In this document: one piece after another, positions 18,674-28,970 of the stretch
How positions within the stretch are numbered: the stretch's first letter is position 1
How the letters are laid out: the number at the start of each line of letters is the position of its first letter
Assembly (NCBI RefSeq): GCF_008039555.1
Contig: NZ_VDUW01000008.1
Location: forward strand, 1-64,000
Direction of reading: 5' to 3'
Length of the DNA: 64,000 nt
DNA from: Cerasibacillus terrae
GTDB taxonomy: Bacteria > Bacillota > Bacilli > Bacillales > Amphibacillaceae
Position numbers and translations under genes: made by a program
Notes under the pieces: model-generated
The model's database searches: none
What the model was told of the DNA's origin: nothing
The model's input: the letters and a program-made list of their open reading frames with translations, nothing else

Positions 18674-20047
18674 TTAGGCCTGAGCTGGTACTGGTGGAAT
18701 TTCACTGTCATCATAGCGACGGTCTAAATCAACGAATTTATTGTATTCTTTTACAAAGGCTAATTCAACCGTACCAACAGGACCATTACGTTGCTTGGAA
18801 ATAATAATTTCAATGATGTTTTGTTTTTCGGACTCTTTATCATAATAATCATCACGATACAAAAAGCCAACAATATCCGCATCTTGTTCAATACTTCCAG
18901 ATTCACGTAAATCAGACATCATCGGACGTTTGTCTTGACGTTGTTCTACTCCACGAGAAAGCTGTGACAGGGCAATTACTGGTACTTCCAATTCTCTTGC
19001 TAATCCTTTTAAAGAACGAGAGATTTCAGATACCTCTTGTTGCCTATTCTCCCTTGAGTTCACACTTCCTTGAATAAGTTGTAAATAATCAATAACAATC
19101 ATACCTAGGCCATGTTCTTGTTTAAGACGTCTACATTTGGAGCGAATTTCACTAACTCGAATTCCCGAAGAGTCATCAATAAAAATTCCAGCATTTGATA
19201 GGGAACCCATTGCCATTGTCAAACGTCCCCAATCTTCTGCTTGTAATTGTCCATTTCTTAAACGTTGAGCATCAATATTTCCTTCTGCACATAACATACG
19301 TTGGACAAGCTGATCTGCTCCCATCTCCAAACTAAAAATAGCTACATTTTCATCTGTATTAACAGCCACATTTTGGGCAATATTAAGAGCAAAGGCAGTT
19401 TTCCCAACAGATGGACGAGCCGCAATGATAATTAAATCATTGCGTTGGAAACCTGATGTAATCCGGTCCAATTCCTTGTAACCTGTTGGAATACCAGTTA
19501 CATCACTATCCCGGTTATGCAATTGATCAATATTGTCATAAACATCAATTAGTACATCTTTAATTGCTTTAAAGGCTCCGGCATTTTGCTTATTTGATAC
19601 TTCCAGAATACCTTTTTCAGCTTCATTTAAAACTTCGTCCACATCATCTTCACGATCATATGATGTCGTTATGATATTTGTCGCGGTATGAATTAACCGA
19701 CGAAGCAATGCCTTTTCTTCAACTATTTTACAATAGAAACCTATGTTAGCAGCTGTTGGAACACTACCAGCGACTTCTGTTAAATAAGAGACTCCACCAG
19801 CTTCATCTAAAATCTTTCTATCTTGTAGAGCAGCTGTTACGGTTAAAATATCAATCGGATCTCCACGATCTGATAAATGTAACATCACTTCAAATATTCG
19901 CTGATGTCCAGCACGATAAAAGTCTTCCGGTTGTAAAACTTGTGATGCTGTTGAAAATGCCTCAGGTTCAAGAAAAATGGCACCGATGACGGATTGTTCT
20001 GCTTCAATATTGTGTGGTGGTATACGATCATATGTCATATCACTCAA
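18674..20047 (-). CDS. dnaC: Replicative DNA helicase (DnaB type)
   Basis: The hexameric 5'-3' helicase (457 aa), named DnaC in B. subtilis, unwinds DNA at replication forks. The N-terminal DnaB domain (about 8-110, IEAEQSVIGAIFL) leads to a RecA-like ATPase core with Walker A ARPSVGKTAFALN near 209-221, Walker B VIDYLQLI and the arginine-rich RQDKRPMMSDLRESG block. It sits between rplI and purA, the usual location. Confidence 0.97.
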   Translation of the reverse strand: MSDMTYDRIPPHNIEAEQSVIGAIFLEPEAFSTASQVLQPEDFYRAGHQRIFEVMLHLSDRGDPIDILTVTAALQDRKILDEAGGVSYLTEVAGSVPTAANIGFYCKIVEEKALLRRLIHTATNIITTSYDREDDVDEVLNEAEKGILEVSNKQNAGAFKAIKDVLIDVYDNIDQLHNRDSDVTGIPTGYKELDRITSGFQRNDLIIIAARPSVGKTAFALNIAQNVAVNTDENVAIFSLEMGADQLVQRMLCAEGNIDAQRLRNGQLQAEDWGRLTMAMGSLSNAGIFIDDSSGIRVSEIRSKCRRLKQEHGLGMIVIDYLQLIQGSVNSRENRQQEVSEISRSLKGLARELEVPVIALSQLSRGVEQRQDKRPMMSDLRESGSIEQDADIVGFLYRDDYYDKESEKQNIIEIIISKQRNGPVGTVELAFVKEYNKFVDLDRRYDDSEIPPVPAQA

Positions 20048-20087
20048 TCCTGATTCCTCCTTTATGAATGAGACATTTTCATTTCTA

Positions 20088-20178
20088 AGCTGTTTTCATA
20101 TTTTTTTGTTGCTAATTGCAATTTCACTCGTTTTTCAAAAGAAACATCTTCCAATAACAGTTTTTTAGAAAACAGCCT
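20088..20178. repeat. MITE-like 91-bp repeat, copy 1
   Basis: Terminal inverted repeats AGCTGTTTTC ... GAAAACAGCCT enclose 70 bp. Its reverse complement aligns along its full length with 59616-59705. No coding capacity. It fills the dnaC-rplI gap. Confidence 0.6.
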
Positions 20179-20185
20179 TTTTTAA

Positions 20186-20632
20186 TTACTGTTCTGTTAC
20201 ATGTACTTTTACTGTTCCTTGTACGTCTGGGTATAATTTTACTGGAACATTGACATGACCTAATGATTTAATTGGCTCATCTAATTCAATTTTACGGCGG
20301 TCTATTTTAAACCCGTGTTCTTTTTTCAAGGCTTCAGCAATTTGTTTATTGGTAATCGAACCAAATAAACGTCCACCTTCACCAGATTTCGCCTTTATTT
20401 CTACTGTTGTTTTTTCTAAAGCCTCTTTTAATTGAATGGCTTCTTCTTTTTCTTGTTGTGCTTCTTCATCTTGTTTTCGCTTTTTTGCTTCTAATTGTTT
20501 CAAATTACCTGCCGTTGCTTCAACAGCTAGATTATTTTTTAATAAATAATTGCGAGCATACCCTGCAGATACCTTTTTCACATCACCTTTTTTACCTTGT
20601 CCTTTGACATCTTTTAAAAGAATAACTTTCAT
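20186..20632 (-). CDS. rplI: 50S ribosomal protein L9
   Basis: L9 (148 aa) binds the base of the L1 stalk of 23S rRNA and limits frame slippage. The N-terminal signature [17 protein letters not shown], the long connecting helix rich in Lys/Glu/Gln and the C-terminal domain are complete. The start overlaps the gdpP stop by 4 nt. Confidence 0.98.
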   Translation of the reverse strand: MKVILLKDVKGQGKKGDVKKVSAGYARNYLLKNNLAVEATAGNLKQLEAKKRKQDEEAQQEKEEAIQLKEALEKTTVEIKAKSGEGGRLFGSITNKQIAEALKKEHGFKIDRRKIELDEPIKSLGHVNVPVKLYPDVQGTVKVHVTEQ

Positions 20633-22593
20633 TCTTCTTCTCTCCCCTCATAATATTCATCTATAATATTTTTAAGTAATTCTACTGCTTCATCTACTGT
20701 TATATCTTCTACCTGTGTTGCTGCATTTGTTAAGTGGCCACCACCACCCATTTTTTCCATAATTACTTGAACATTTAGTTTACCAAGTGAACGGGCACTG
20801 ATGCCAACTTTACCATCTTCTCGCTTGGAGATAACAAATGATGCAATTACTTTATCCAGTGTTAAGAGTGTATCTGCTGTTTGAGCAATTAAAACACTAC
20901 CAAAGGTTTGATCTGGATCAGCCTTTGCAATAGCAATATGACCTCGATATATTTCAGCTGTTTCAATCAACTTACTACGTTCAATATAGGAGTCGAATTC
21001 CTCTTTTAAAAACTCTTGTACAAGAACAGTATCTGCACCTTTTGAACGTAAATAGGATGCAGCTGCAAATGTTCTTGAACCTGTTCTTAATGTAAAACTC
21101 TTTGTATCTACAACGATACCTGCTAATAATGCAGAAGCCTCTAGAATAGATAGTTTCCGTTCTTTTGGCTGGTATTCAAATAATTCTGTCACAAGTTCTG
21201 CTGTTGAAGAGGCATATGGTTCCATATAGACAAGTGTCGGATCTTCAATGAAATCCTCGGAACGACGATGGTGGTCAATCACCACTCGGTAATCTGTTTT
21301 TGTAAGTAACTTTGGAACGGCAACCATGGAAGGTCGATGTGTATCAACCACAACAACAAGACTATTTCTTGTGATAAACTCATAAGCATCTTCTGGCTCA
21401 ATAAAATATTTCCATAGTTCCTCATCTTTCTTAATCGCCTCTAATAAATGATAAACCCCTGTATGCACATCATCAGGATCAATCACTATATAACCGTTAA
21501 CACCATTTGCTTGTGCAATATGAAGAATTCCAATCGCAGCACCAATTGCATCCATATCTGGTACTTGATGCCCCATAATAAAGACATGATCACTTGCTTT
21601 TACAAGGCCTGTTAGGGCATGGGATATAACCCGCGCACGAACCCTAGTTCTTTTTTCCATTGGATTGGTTTTTCCACCATAAAAGCGAACTTTCCCAGAC
21701 TCGTCTTTAATTGCCACCTGATCTCCACCACGACCTAATGCCAGATTCAAGCTAGAATGGGCCATCACACCAATTTCGGGTAGTGTAGCATCTCCATAGC
21801 CAATTCCAATACTGATAGTCAATGGTATGTTTTGCGTTGTGTCTAATTCACGAACTTCATCTAATATAGCAAATTTAGATTCCTCTAACTCCTGTAATAT
21901 TTGTTTTGTTCCAACAGCTAAGAAACGTTCCTGTGATGTACGCTTTAGATAAAGGTTGTATTGAGTAGACCACTCATTTAAAACAGAAGTTACTCTCGAA
22001 TTCAGTTTACTCTTGAATGTATCGTCCATATTTCTAGTTAATTCATTGTAATTATCAAGATAAATGACTGCGAGAACTGTTCGCTCATTTTCATATAAAG
22101 TTTCCATCTTTAATTGTGCTGTACGGTCTAGAAAATATAATAGCTTTTCTTCTTTTTTAATAAGGACTTGAAATTTATTTTCCTCATGTTCAAAAGCAAC
22201 CTCTGTTTGGTCTTCATTAATTGCCGGAATAAACGCCTCAGAAATATCATCCAAGGACTTTCCAATCATATTTATTTCAAATAATTCCTCTATAAAAGGG
22301 TTGCACCATTCAATTTCATAATCATGATTGTATAAAACCATTCCGATAGGTATTTGTACTAAAACATCTTCACCAGCATGTTGAACGCGATGGGATAAAG
22401 AGCTAATATTCTTCTTTATTTGTTCATCTTTTTTACTTTCTTGTCTGACGGTATAATAAATGGACAGCATCAATAATAGTGTCATCACTATTCCTAAGCT
22501 TGCCTTCACATACCAAATGACACCTAACATCATGATTGCTATTCCATATATTACCCATAAATGGGCTGTCGATTTAATTGGGTGCTTAAACAT
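20629..22593 (-). CDS. gdpP: Cyclic-di-AMP phosphodiesterase GdpP
   Basis: GdpP degrades c-di-AMP and so affects potassium balance and wall stress resistance. Order: two membrane helices (within the first 50 residues), a PAS domain, a degenerate GGDEF domain ([10 protein letters not shown] region), then DHH ([12 protein letters not shown]) and DHHA1 ([10 protein letters not shown]). I chose the ATG at 22593, which has AAGGAG upstream and gives 654 aa, near the family norm; a frame extending to 22635 has no better site. Co-transcribed with rplI. Confidence 0.96.
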   Translation of the reverse strand: MFKHPIKSTAHLWVIYGIAIMMLGVIWYVKASLGIVMTLLLMLSIYYTVRQESKKDEQIKKNISSLSHRVQHAGEDVLVQIPIGMVLYNHDYEIEWCNPFIEELFEINMIGKSLDDISEAFIPAINEDQTEVAFEHEENKFQVLIKKEEKLLYFLDRTAQLKMETLYENERTVLAVIYLDNYNELTRNMDDTFKSKLNSRVTSVLNEWSTQYNLYLKRTSQERFLAVGTKQILQELEESKFAILDEVRELDTTQNIPLTISIGIGYGDATLPEIGVMAHSSLNLALGRGGDQVAIKDESGKVRFYGGKTNPMEKRTRVRARVISHALTGLVKASDHVFIMGHQVPDMDAIGAAIGILHIAQANGVNGYIVIDPDDVHTGVYHLLEAIKKDEELWKYFIEPEDAYEFITRNSLVVVVDTHRPSMVAVPKLLTKTDYRVVIDHHRRSEDFIEDPTLVYMEPYASSTAELVTELFEYQPKERKLSILEASALLAGIVVDTKSFTLRTGSRTFAAASYLRSKGADTVLVQEFLKEEFDSYIERSKLIETAEIYRGHIAIAKADPDQTFGSVLIAQTADTLLTLDKVIASFVISKREDGKVGISARSLGKLNVQVIMEKMGGGGHLTNAATQVEDITVDEAVELLKNIIDEYYEGREEE

Positions 22594-22816
22594 ATTTATC
22601 AGCTCCTTAAATAAAGGCGCATATAGACTATCCATTGATAAAGAAAAACACGGTAAGCAATCAGCTAACCAGTGTTTACTTTATCATACAAAGGGAGAAT
22701 GAATAAAGCCACTAATATTAGACAGTTAACATAGCCCGTAATACATTTTACAGTACTTACACAATGACACCTTTGTTAATAAATATCAAAAAAATTAGAA
22801 CAAACGATTTTGATAT

Positions 22817-23761
22817 TCACTTTTTTGCTTGCATTCGTTCACGTAAAGGAAAACCTATATCGATTATACCTAAAATCCTTACGAAAGGAATAAGAATAGG
22901 TGACAAAAGGATAAGGAAAAAAGTGACAATTATTGGAATTGCTTTTGATAACCTTTTCTCATGTGCAAAGAAGAAGACAAACGAAACCCCTTGAATAGCT
23001 ATTAATATACCAATGATAGCCATGATATTCTGCACACCTAGGAAGACAAATCCATTTTGGTTCATATCAAAAAAACTAATAATTAAAGCAAAGAAGTATA
23101 TCCATACAACGGAAACAGGGAATCTTAATGTTCGGAATGGAGGAAATTTGAAATCTTTCTTTTCCACTCGATTCACTATTTTATATCCAATCCATTGACT
23201 TAAAAAGCTAATAAATATACTTGCAGTGACTAACATCATTGGAAATAGCTTTGTAATAAGCAACATTTGTTCTTCTAACAACTTCAACTGGTCATCTGAT
23301 TTAGCTCCTATATTAAACTGTTCAAATAAAGCCTTACTTTGTTCAAGTGATTGTTGAACCATCTCTTCAAATTCTTGCATGAAATTAATTTGTAGTAATA
23401 CTTGTGCAAATACATATGCAAATAAAAAGCCAATAATAAAACCAACTGTTCCTCTTGCCCATGTTTCAAAGGGACTTGCGTGATTATGCATGGCAGTTCC
23501 TATCATAATACCACCTAATGCTGGGGCAACAACTAAAGGAATCGATAAGTAAGTAGCAAATAGAGTTGTCAATATCAAGACAACTACAAAAAGAAGGATA
23601 GATGGTTTCCAATTATAACGATAAGCATACATAATAAATGGTATTGGTAACAATATACTAGCGATTAATGATACAACTGGAACAAACACAGCTATCAACA
23701 ATAAAACGATAAAGACGGCTGCTAGGAGTGCACCATCTGTTATTTTCTTCGATTGATTCAT
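22817..23761 (-). CDS. yybS: YybS family membrane protein (DUF2232)
   Basis: A 314-aa integral membrane protein with about seven helices; its central segment MQEFEEMVQQSLEQ is a charged helical loop. YybS (DUF2232) has an S-component-like fold and is conserved next to gdpP in Bacillaceae; function not established. Same strand as gdpP, 223 bp upstream, so probably its own transcript. Confidence 0.9.
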   Translation of the reverse strand: MNQSKKITDGALLAAVFIVLLLIAVFVPVVSLIASILLPIPFIMYAYRYNWKPSILLFVVVLILTTLFATYLSIPLVVAPALGGIMIGTAMHNHASPFETWARGTVGFIIGFLFAYVFAQVLLQINFMQEFEEMVQQSLEQSKALFEQFNIGAKSDDQLKLLEEQMLLITKLFPMMLVTASIFISFLSQWIGYKIVNRVEKKDFKFPPFRTLRFPVSVVWIYFFALIISFFDMNQNGFVFLGVQNIMAIIGILIAIQGVSFVFFFAHEKRLSKAIPIIVTFFLILLSPILIPFVRILGIIDIGFPLRERMQAKK

Positions 23762-24032
23762 CTAAATATCTCCTCTTAAAACGTAAATATATACGTATCA
23801 TATTACCATATGATAACATGATTTAAATGAATTTGGGAATGGAAGGAAGTTAATTTCACATAAGGTAATACAACATTTCCTTATTATGAACTTTCATTGA
23901 ACAAAACAGTTCCCATCCCTTTAACAAAGCTTCCTTTCTAGTAAAAGACTCCATCTTTATATCATTTTCATATATAATATAGATATATGTTTTTTTACTG
24001 CTTACTATATTGCATCAAAAAGGATGGAATCT

Positions 24033-24530
24033 ATGATATTTTGGGAAGCTTTTATTCATAGTTTATCATTACCGAAGAAGAAATCTGTCTTTCGCTTAAA
24101 TCGAATTGGAATGGATATCGTTGTTTTCTATTTATTTATTTTACTGCTAATTATTTCATTACCAACATTAGTTGATGTCTTAATACATGAATCAGAGTTA
24201 ACTGCTCGGATGAATACTTTATTTAAAATTATCTACTTCTTTATTTTTTCTTATTTACCATTAACAATTAGCATATTCTTATTGTTTTCCCTTATTGCTT
24301 ATATTGGTTTAGGTATTTCAAAACTGATGCAGCGGAAATTACATTATGCAATATTATGGAAAATGAGTGCCTTTGTCTCAACAATCCCTTTTTTAATTTA
24401 TACGACTGCATCCTTATTCTACCCAGTAGATGACCGTTGGATACTAGCATTGATACCATATACACTGCTATTTTTAGTCAAAATCATTTCTATTTATCCA
24501 AAAAGGAAAAGTAAAAACGCAAAGAATTAA
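24033..24530 (+). CDS. Membrane protein resembling DUF1189
   Basis: The protein has four hydrophobic stretches and the N-terminal pattern FWEAFIHSLSLPKKKSVFRLNRIGM that recalls DUF1189 proteins. The ATG at 24033 is preceded by AAAGGATGG; an ATG at 24024 lies inside that site and is less likely. About 165 aa, shorter than most DUF1189 proteins. It converges on the molybdate regulator with a shared terminator. Confidence 0.7.
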   Translation: MIFWEAFIHSLSLPKKKSVFRLNRIGMDIVVFYLFILLLIISLPTLVDVLIHESELTARMNTLFKIIYFFIFSYLPLTISIFLLFSLIAYIGLGISKLMQRKLHYAILWKMSAFVSTIPFLIYTTASLFYPVDDRWILALIPYTLLFLVKIISIYPKRKSKNAKN

Positions 24531-24546
24531 ATAAATCTTTGCGTTA
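24517..24546. terminator. Bidirectional terminator
   Basis: The stem AACGCAAAGA / TCTTTGCGTT is followed by T residues and separates the convergent genes on either side. Confidence 0.7.
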
Positions 24547-24549
24547 TTT

Positions 24550-25482
24550 TTATTGCTCATAAATTACTTTCCCAATACTGTCTATATTATAACCTAAGCT
24601 GATCATCTTTTCTTGAAAAGAAGATTTTTTTAAAATGTTCAACAAGGATTGAATGACTGGAGCCGTCTTTTCATTTTTTACAATGACCAAATCATAATCT
24701 TCCTCAACCATAGGGATAAAATCAACATCTGTTACTTTTGCTGTATTTATAATGCCAACCCCGATATCTGCTTTTCCACTTGCAACAGTTGAAGCGACAC
24801 CTAAATGACTTGTTTGTTCATTTTCATAACCGTTTACTATTTCTTTATCAACACCATATAAACGTAATTGTTCATCAAGTAAGGCTCTTACACCAGCACC
24901 TGATTCCCGGTTAATGATTGATATATCATTTCTTTTAAAATCTCCCCAAGAATTAATTTTTTTAGGATTTCCTTTGGCAACATATAATCCAACTTGTCGT
25001 TTCATTAACCGAATGACGACAAACGATTTACTCACTAAAATTCTTCGTATATATGGTAAATTATATGTGTTTGTCTCTCCATCATATAAATGTGTACTCA
25101 CAATATCTGCCTTTCCTTGATACATCGACACAAGGCCATCTAAACTTCCTAAATGGGAGCGAAAAGGGGAATAATTGAGATTTTCCTTCTCTAATTCACG
25201 TGTTAATAAGTCTAAACTATGGTCTTGCCCACAGACAACGATCGAATGGCTATTTTCCTCTTTATTTAACGTTTTTTGTACTTCTGGTATCGAAGGAATG
25301 ACTTGAACTTCTTTTTGACGTAATTTATAATTTTCCAATTCACTCGCATCGACCCGCATTTGGCGGCCAACTCGGTATGCCTGAATTTCCCCTTTTTTTA
25401 TTAAATCATACACTGTCAACTTGGAAACTTTCAATAATTTAGCAAGTTCTTCTGTTGTATAAGATATTTCATGATTTGTCAC
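24550..25482 (-). CDS. HTH regulator with molybdate-type ligand domain
   Basis: The N-terminal excisionase/MerR-like helix-turn-helix (YTTEELAKLLKVSKLTVYDL) is joined to a periplasmic-binding-protein-like domain (PF12727 type) with GIGIINTAKVTD and INRESGAGVRALL. Such proteins control adjacent molybdate or tungstate uptake genes. I chose GTG at 25482, which has an AGGTGG site; upstream codons to 25524 are not family-like. It is divergent from modA, and the 32-bp palindrome between them is the probable operator. Confidence 0.85.
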   Translation of the reverse strand: MTNHEISYTTEELAKLLKVSKLTVYDLIKKGEIQAYRVGRQMRVDASELENYKLRQKEVQVIPSIPEVQKTLNKEENSHSIVVCGQDHSLDLLTRELEKENLNYSPFRSHLGSLDGLVSMYQGKADIVSTHLYDGETNTYNLPYIRRILVSKSFVVIRLMKRQVGLYVAKGNPKKINSWGDFKRNDISIINRESGAGVRALLDEQLRLYGVDKEIVNGYENEQTSHLGVASTVASGKADIGVGIINTAKVTDVDFIPMVEEDYDLVIVKNEKTAPVIQSLLNILKKSSFQEKMISLGYNIDSIGKVIYEQ

Positions 25483-25553
25483 TTTTGACCACCTCTCATT
25501 ATATTGTAACATTTTTATATTCACATAGAAGACAAAATAATATACAATTAGAT

Positions 25554-25585
25554 ATAATTAGTTATATCCAAATATAACTAATTAT
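25554..25585. promoter_or_regulatory. Palindromic operator between regulator and modA
   Basis: Perfect inverted repeat of 14 bp arms (ATAATTAGTTATAT and complement) separated by CCAA. It lies in the 120-bp divergent gap, ahead of the AGGGGG ribosome-binding site of modA. Likely bound by the HTH protein. Confidence 0.6.
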
Positions 25586-25602
25586 AATTAGGGGGTATAA
25601 AG

Positions 25603-26424
25603 ATGAACATAAAAAAACTCAGTATCTTTTTTGCTATTTTACTTGCAGCCTTTCTTTTTACAGGCTGTAATCAAACAGACAAGCAAGAAGAAGAGGGTAA
25701 TATTAATGAAACAGATAGTACAGAACAAGAGGAAAAAACACCACTTACTATTTCTGCTGCCATTAGTTTGACAGATGCGCTAGAAGAAATGAAAGCTATT
25801 TTCGAGGAAGAACATCATGCTGAATTAACATTTAATTTAGGTGGTTCTGGAAAACTTGCTCAACAAATTCAACAAGGTGCTCCTAGTGATGTGTTTATTT
25901 CTGCAAACCAAGATTGGATGGATATGTTAGAAGAAGAGGAACTGATTTTAGCAGACACAAGAGAGGATGTAACAGGGAATAAAATTGTATTGATTTCTTC
26001 TAAAGATGCTGATTTATCCATTGATTCATTAGAAGATATTGATACAGTAGATTCCATCAAACAAATTGCTGTTGGAAATCCAGAGACTGTTCCAGCAGGG
26101 AAATATACAGAACAAGCACTTCAATCTATTAAAAAATGGGATGAGTTAGAAGACAAAATTGTGTTAGCAAAAGATGTCCGTCAAGTACTTACTTATGTAG
26201 AAACAGGAAATGCAGATATTGGCTTTGTTTATGAAAGTGATGCAAAAACATCCGATGATATCAATATTTTATTAACTGCTGATAGTGATATGCATGACTC
26301 AATCATTTATCCTGCTGCTGTTACAAAAGATACGCAACACGAGGAATTAGCAAAAGCGTTTGTAGAATTTCTTGAAAGTGATCAAGCCCAAGATATTTTA
26401 AAATCATATGGATTTCAAAAGTAA
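25603..26424 (+). CDS. modA: Molybdate ABC transporter substrate-binding lipoprotein
   Basis: ModA (273 aa) captures molybdate or tungstate outside the membrane. Signal peptide with lipobox LFTGC, lipidated Cys22. The oxyanion-binding signature SAAISLTDALEE, then GGSGKLAQQIQQGAPSDVF and VGNPETVPAGKY, matches the ModA family. First gene of modABC. Confidence 0.95.
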   Translation: MNIKKLSIFFAILLAAFLFTGCNQTDKQEEEGNINETDSTEQEEKTPLTISAAISLTDALEEMKAIFEEEHHAELTFNLGGSGKLAQQIQQGAPSDVFISANQDWMDMLEEEELILADTREDVTGNKIVLISSKDADLSIDSLEDIDTVDSIKQIAVGNPETVPAGKYTEQALQSIKKWDELEDKIVLAKDVRQVLTYVETGNADIGFVYESDAKTSDDINILLTADSDMHDSIIYPAAVTKDTQHEELAKAFVEFLESDQAQDILKSYGFQK

Positions 26425-26442
26425 TTAAGGCAGGGACTATCC

Positions 26443-27135
26443 ATGAATGATATAAACTTTTCTCCTTTATGGCTATCTTTTAAAACAGCTATCATTGCTA
26501 CGGTCATTGTTTTTATTGTTGGTGTATTTTTAGCTCGAGTGATATCAAGACGTGATTTTCCTGGAAAGAGTATTATTGAAGCCATTTTTCTACTACCACT
26601 TGTGTTACCACCAACTGTAGTTGGTTTTGGGTTATTAGTTTTATTTGGAAAGAATGGTCCGATTGGAAAACTCTTAATCAATTGGTTTGATTTACAAATT
26701 GTTTTTTCTTGGTATGCGGTGATAATTGCAGCAGTTGTTGTAGCATTCCCATTAATGTATCAAAGTGCTGCAGCAGCATTTCAAAAATATGATGCAAATT
26801 TAGAATATGCAGCATACACCATGGGTGCCTCTAGATGGAGAGTATTTTGGACAATCTCATTCCCATTAGCATGGCCTGGACTATTAGCAGGACTTGTTTT
26901 GACTTTTGCTAGAGCACTTGGTGAATTTGGTGCGACACTTATGTTAGCTGGTTATATTCCAAATGTGACAGATACAATTCCATTGGCTATTTATTTTGCA
27001 GTTGAGTCTGGAAATATGGAAATGGCAACATTTTGGGTCATCATTATCGTCTCTTTAGGATTTAGTGCTATTTTATGGCTAAACTGGTGGAGCAAACGAA
27101 GTATCATGAAGCACTCCATTGAGAAAAATACATGA
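26443..27135 (+). CDS. modB: Molybdate ABC transporter permease
   Basis: ModB (230 aa) has five to six helices and the cytoplasmic EAA loop (AAYTMGASRWRVFWTISFP) that docks on ModC, plus the LPLVLPPTVVGFGLL signature of molybdate permeases. It starts 18 nt after modA. Confidence 0.95.
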   Translation: MNDINFSPLWLSFKTAIIATVIVFIVGVFLARVISRRDFPGKSIIEAIFLLPLVLPPTVVGFGLLVLFGKNGPIGKLLINWFDLQIVFSWYAVIIAAVVVAFPLMYQSAAAAFQKYDANLEYAAYTMGASRWRVFWTISFPLAWPGLLAGLVLTFARALGEFGATLMLAGYIPNVTDTIPLAIYFAVESGNMEMATFWVIIIVSLGFSAILWLNWWSKRSIMKHSIEKNT

Positions 27136-27158
27136 ATCCGTTTTAAAGGAGTTTAATC

Positions 27159-27794
27159 ATGTTAGAATTAGATATTTATAAAAAATTATCCCATTTTGAT
27201 TTGCAAGTTCAACTTACAACAGAACAAGAAAGAATTGTATTGTTCGGACCATCTGGTTCAGGAAAAACAACCATCTTAAACTGTATTGCAGGTATTGTTC
27301 ATCCAGACCAAGGTTTTATCCATTTAAAAAATCAATGTCTTTTTGATTCCAAGCAAAAAGGGAAGAAGGGAAAAAGTGGAATCCCTATTCAGGACAGGAA
27401 TGTTGGATATCTTTTCCAAGATTATGCTCTTTTTCCACATATGACAGTGAAGAAAAATATTTCCTATGGAATGAAGGATCAGCAATTAGTCGAAACATTA
27501 ATTGATGTTGTTGGAATTAAGCATTTATTAGAACAATATCCAGGGAATATATCAGGTGGAGAGAAACAGCGTGTTGCATTAGTTCGAGCACTTGCTACGA
27601 AACCAAATGCATTATTATTGGATGAACCCTTCTCCGCTTTAGATGAAAAGACAAGAATAGAATGTCAAGATGAACTTTTGAGAATCCATGAAATATGGAA
27701 AATACCTATCCTTATTGTTACACATGATTGGAAAGAAGCTAAAAAATTAGGTCAGCGTATTTTAAAGTTGGATAAAGGAAAGTTTATAAGATAA
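27159..27794 (+). CDS. modC: Molybdate ABC transporter ATP-binding protein
   Basis: ModC (211 aa) drives uptake with Walker A GPSGSGKTT, signature ISGGEKQR and Walker B LLLDEPFSALD. It lacks the C-terminal TOBE molybdate-binding domain that many ModC proteins carry, so regulation by bound molybdate must come from elsewhere, probably from the divergent regulator. It starts 23 nt after modB. Confidence 0.92.
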   Translation: MLELDIYKKLSHFDLQVQLTTEQERIVLFGPSGSGKTTILNCIAGIVHPDQGFIHLKNQCLFDSKQKGKKGKSGIPIQDRNVGYLFQDYALFPHMTVKKNISYGMKDQQLVETLIDVVGIKHLLEQYPGNISGGEKQRVALVRALATKPNALLLDEPFSALDEKTRIECQDELLRIHEIWKIPILIVTHDWKEAKKLGQRILKLDKGKFIR

Positions 27795-27860
27795 AAAGGC
27801 TCTATACTGAATGTGATGGTTCCTCTTGATATGATATGTTATACAAGTTTTTAAAAAATA

Positions 27861-28110
27861 GGCTGTTTAGTTTGGGTTGTTCTAATCTACCGCAGCTCGA
27901 ATACACAAAAACTCCTAGGGGAGATCGGTTAAGAATTCCACGTTGTGTGGCAACGCCTGTATGACCAACGTTGTGTTGTCCTTAGGAGGCTCACCAGCTC
28001 CTAAGGACAAGCGGAGTGTATTTGGGCTGTTAAAGTCAAAAAAAAACCATATTCTCTTTTTTGGTACCTTTAAATTGCGAGATAAAAGGAATTGGAGAGA
28101 ATATGGATGC
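27861..28110. other. Structured non-coding stretch, possible IS200/IS605 remnant
   Basis: The 400-bp gap between modC and rpsR holds no credible gene. It contains a 13-bp perfect hairpin at 27976-28010 (TTGTCCTTAGGAG with 9-nt loop) and an 11-bp inverted repeat at 28046-28056 / 28096-28106 (CCATATTCTCT). The preceding frame reads GDRLRIPRCVATPV and, after stops, EAHQLLRTSG, which recalls C-terminal tails of TnpB. I infer a transposon right-end relic; an unrelated structured RNA is the alternative. Confidence 0.3.
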
Positions 28111-28144
28111 AAAAATATTTTATCACAGAGAACCGCATAAAAAA

Positions 28145-28192
28145 ACTCCCTTTAGCAGAGCTTTGAACAAGCCTAGTAAAGGGAGTATTTTT
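28145..28192 (-). terminator. Terminator of rpsF-ssb-rpsR
   Basis: The stem ACTCCCTTTA / TAAAGGGAGT encloses a 22-nt loop and is followed by a T tract on the minus strand, and also on the plus strand. Confidence 0.75.
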
Positions 28193-28194
28193 TA

Positions 28195-28428
28195 TTACTC
28201 AGATACATATGGTAAAAGTGCCATTTGACGAGCACGTTTAATTGCTTTTGTAAGTTTACGTTGGTATTTTGCAGATGTTCCAGTTACACGACGAGGAAGG
28301 ATTTTTCCACGTTCAGAAATGAAACGTCTTAGTAAATCAACATCTTTGTAGTCAATATGTGTGATACCATTTGCTGTGAAAAAACACACTTTACGACGTC
28401 TACCACGACCACCACGACGACCTGCCAT
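28195..28428 (-). CDS. rpsR: 30S ribosomal protein S18
   Basis: S18 (77 aa) pairs with S6 on the platform of the small subunit. The [21 protein letters not shown] start and the [14 protein letters not shown] signature are clear. Ribosome-binding site GGAGGGG. Last gene of rpsF-ssb-rpsR. Confidence 0.98.
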   Translation of the reverse strand: MAGRRGGRGRRRKVCFFTANGITHIDYKDVDLLRRFISERGKILPRRVTGTSAKYQRKLTKAIKRARQMALLPYVSE

Positions 28429-28469
28429 ATATACCCCTCCTTTTATATTAATTTATTTCATATACGATA

Positions 28470-28955
28470 CTAAAATGGTAAATCATCATCTGATATATCA
28501 ATTGGTTCTCCACTGTCTTTAAAAATATCATCATTTGATTGATTTCCACTTTGATTCATTTGGTTGTTCTGATTTCGATTTGGTTGGAAACCGCCACCTG
28601 CTGAAAAGGCATCTTGGTTGCCTCTACCTTGAGAGGATTTTGTCTCAAGGAATTGAACGCTATCTGCAACCACTTCAGTTACATAGACCATTTTACCGTC
28701 TTGTCCTTCATATGAACGTGTTTGAATACGTCCATCGACACCAATTAAACTTCCTTTTTTCATATAGTTAGCAAGGTTTTCAGCTGGACGACGCCAGACG
28801 ACACAGTTTATAAAATCTGCTTCACGATTTCCTTGTTGATTTGTAAAAGGTCGATTACATGCTACAGTAAAATTAGCCACTGCTACTCCACTTGCTGTAT
28901 AACGTAAATCAGGATCCCTTGTTAATCTGCCGACAAGTACGACACGATTCAACAT
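28470..28955 (-). CDS. ssb: Single-stranded DNA-binding protein
   Basis: SSB (161 aa) coats single-stranded DNA during replication and repair. An OB fold (residues 1-105, [19 protein letters not shown]) is followed by a Gly/Asn/Gln-rich linker and the acidic tip DISDDDLPF that recruits partner enzymes. The ATG at 28955 has AGGGGTGG 5 nt upstream; the GTG at 28964 is inside this site. Confidence 0.97.
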   Translation of the reverse strand: MLNRVVLVGRLTRDPDLRYTASGVAVANFTVACNRPFTNQQGNREADFINCVVWRRPAENLANYMKKGSLIGVDGRIQTRSYEGQDGKMVYVTEVVADSVQFLETKSSQGRGNQDAFSAGGGFQPNRNQNNQMNQSGNQSNDDIFKDSGEPIDISDDDLPF

Positions 28956-28970
28956 CAGAACCACCCCTTT

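Noticed and set aside
27915..28112. 65-codon minus-strand frame between modC and rpsR
   Set aside because: It runs through two inverted repeats, has no ribosome-binding site and no family resemblance.
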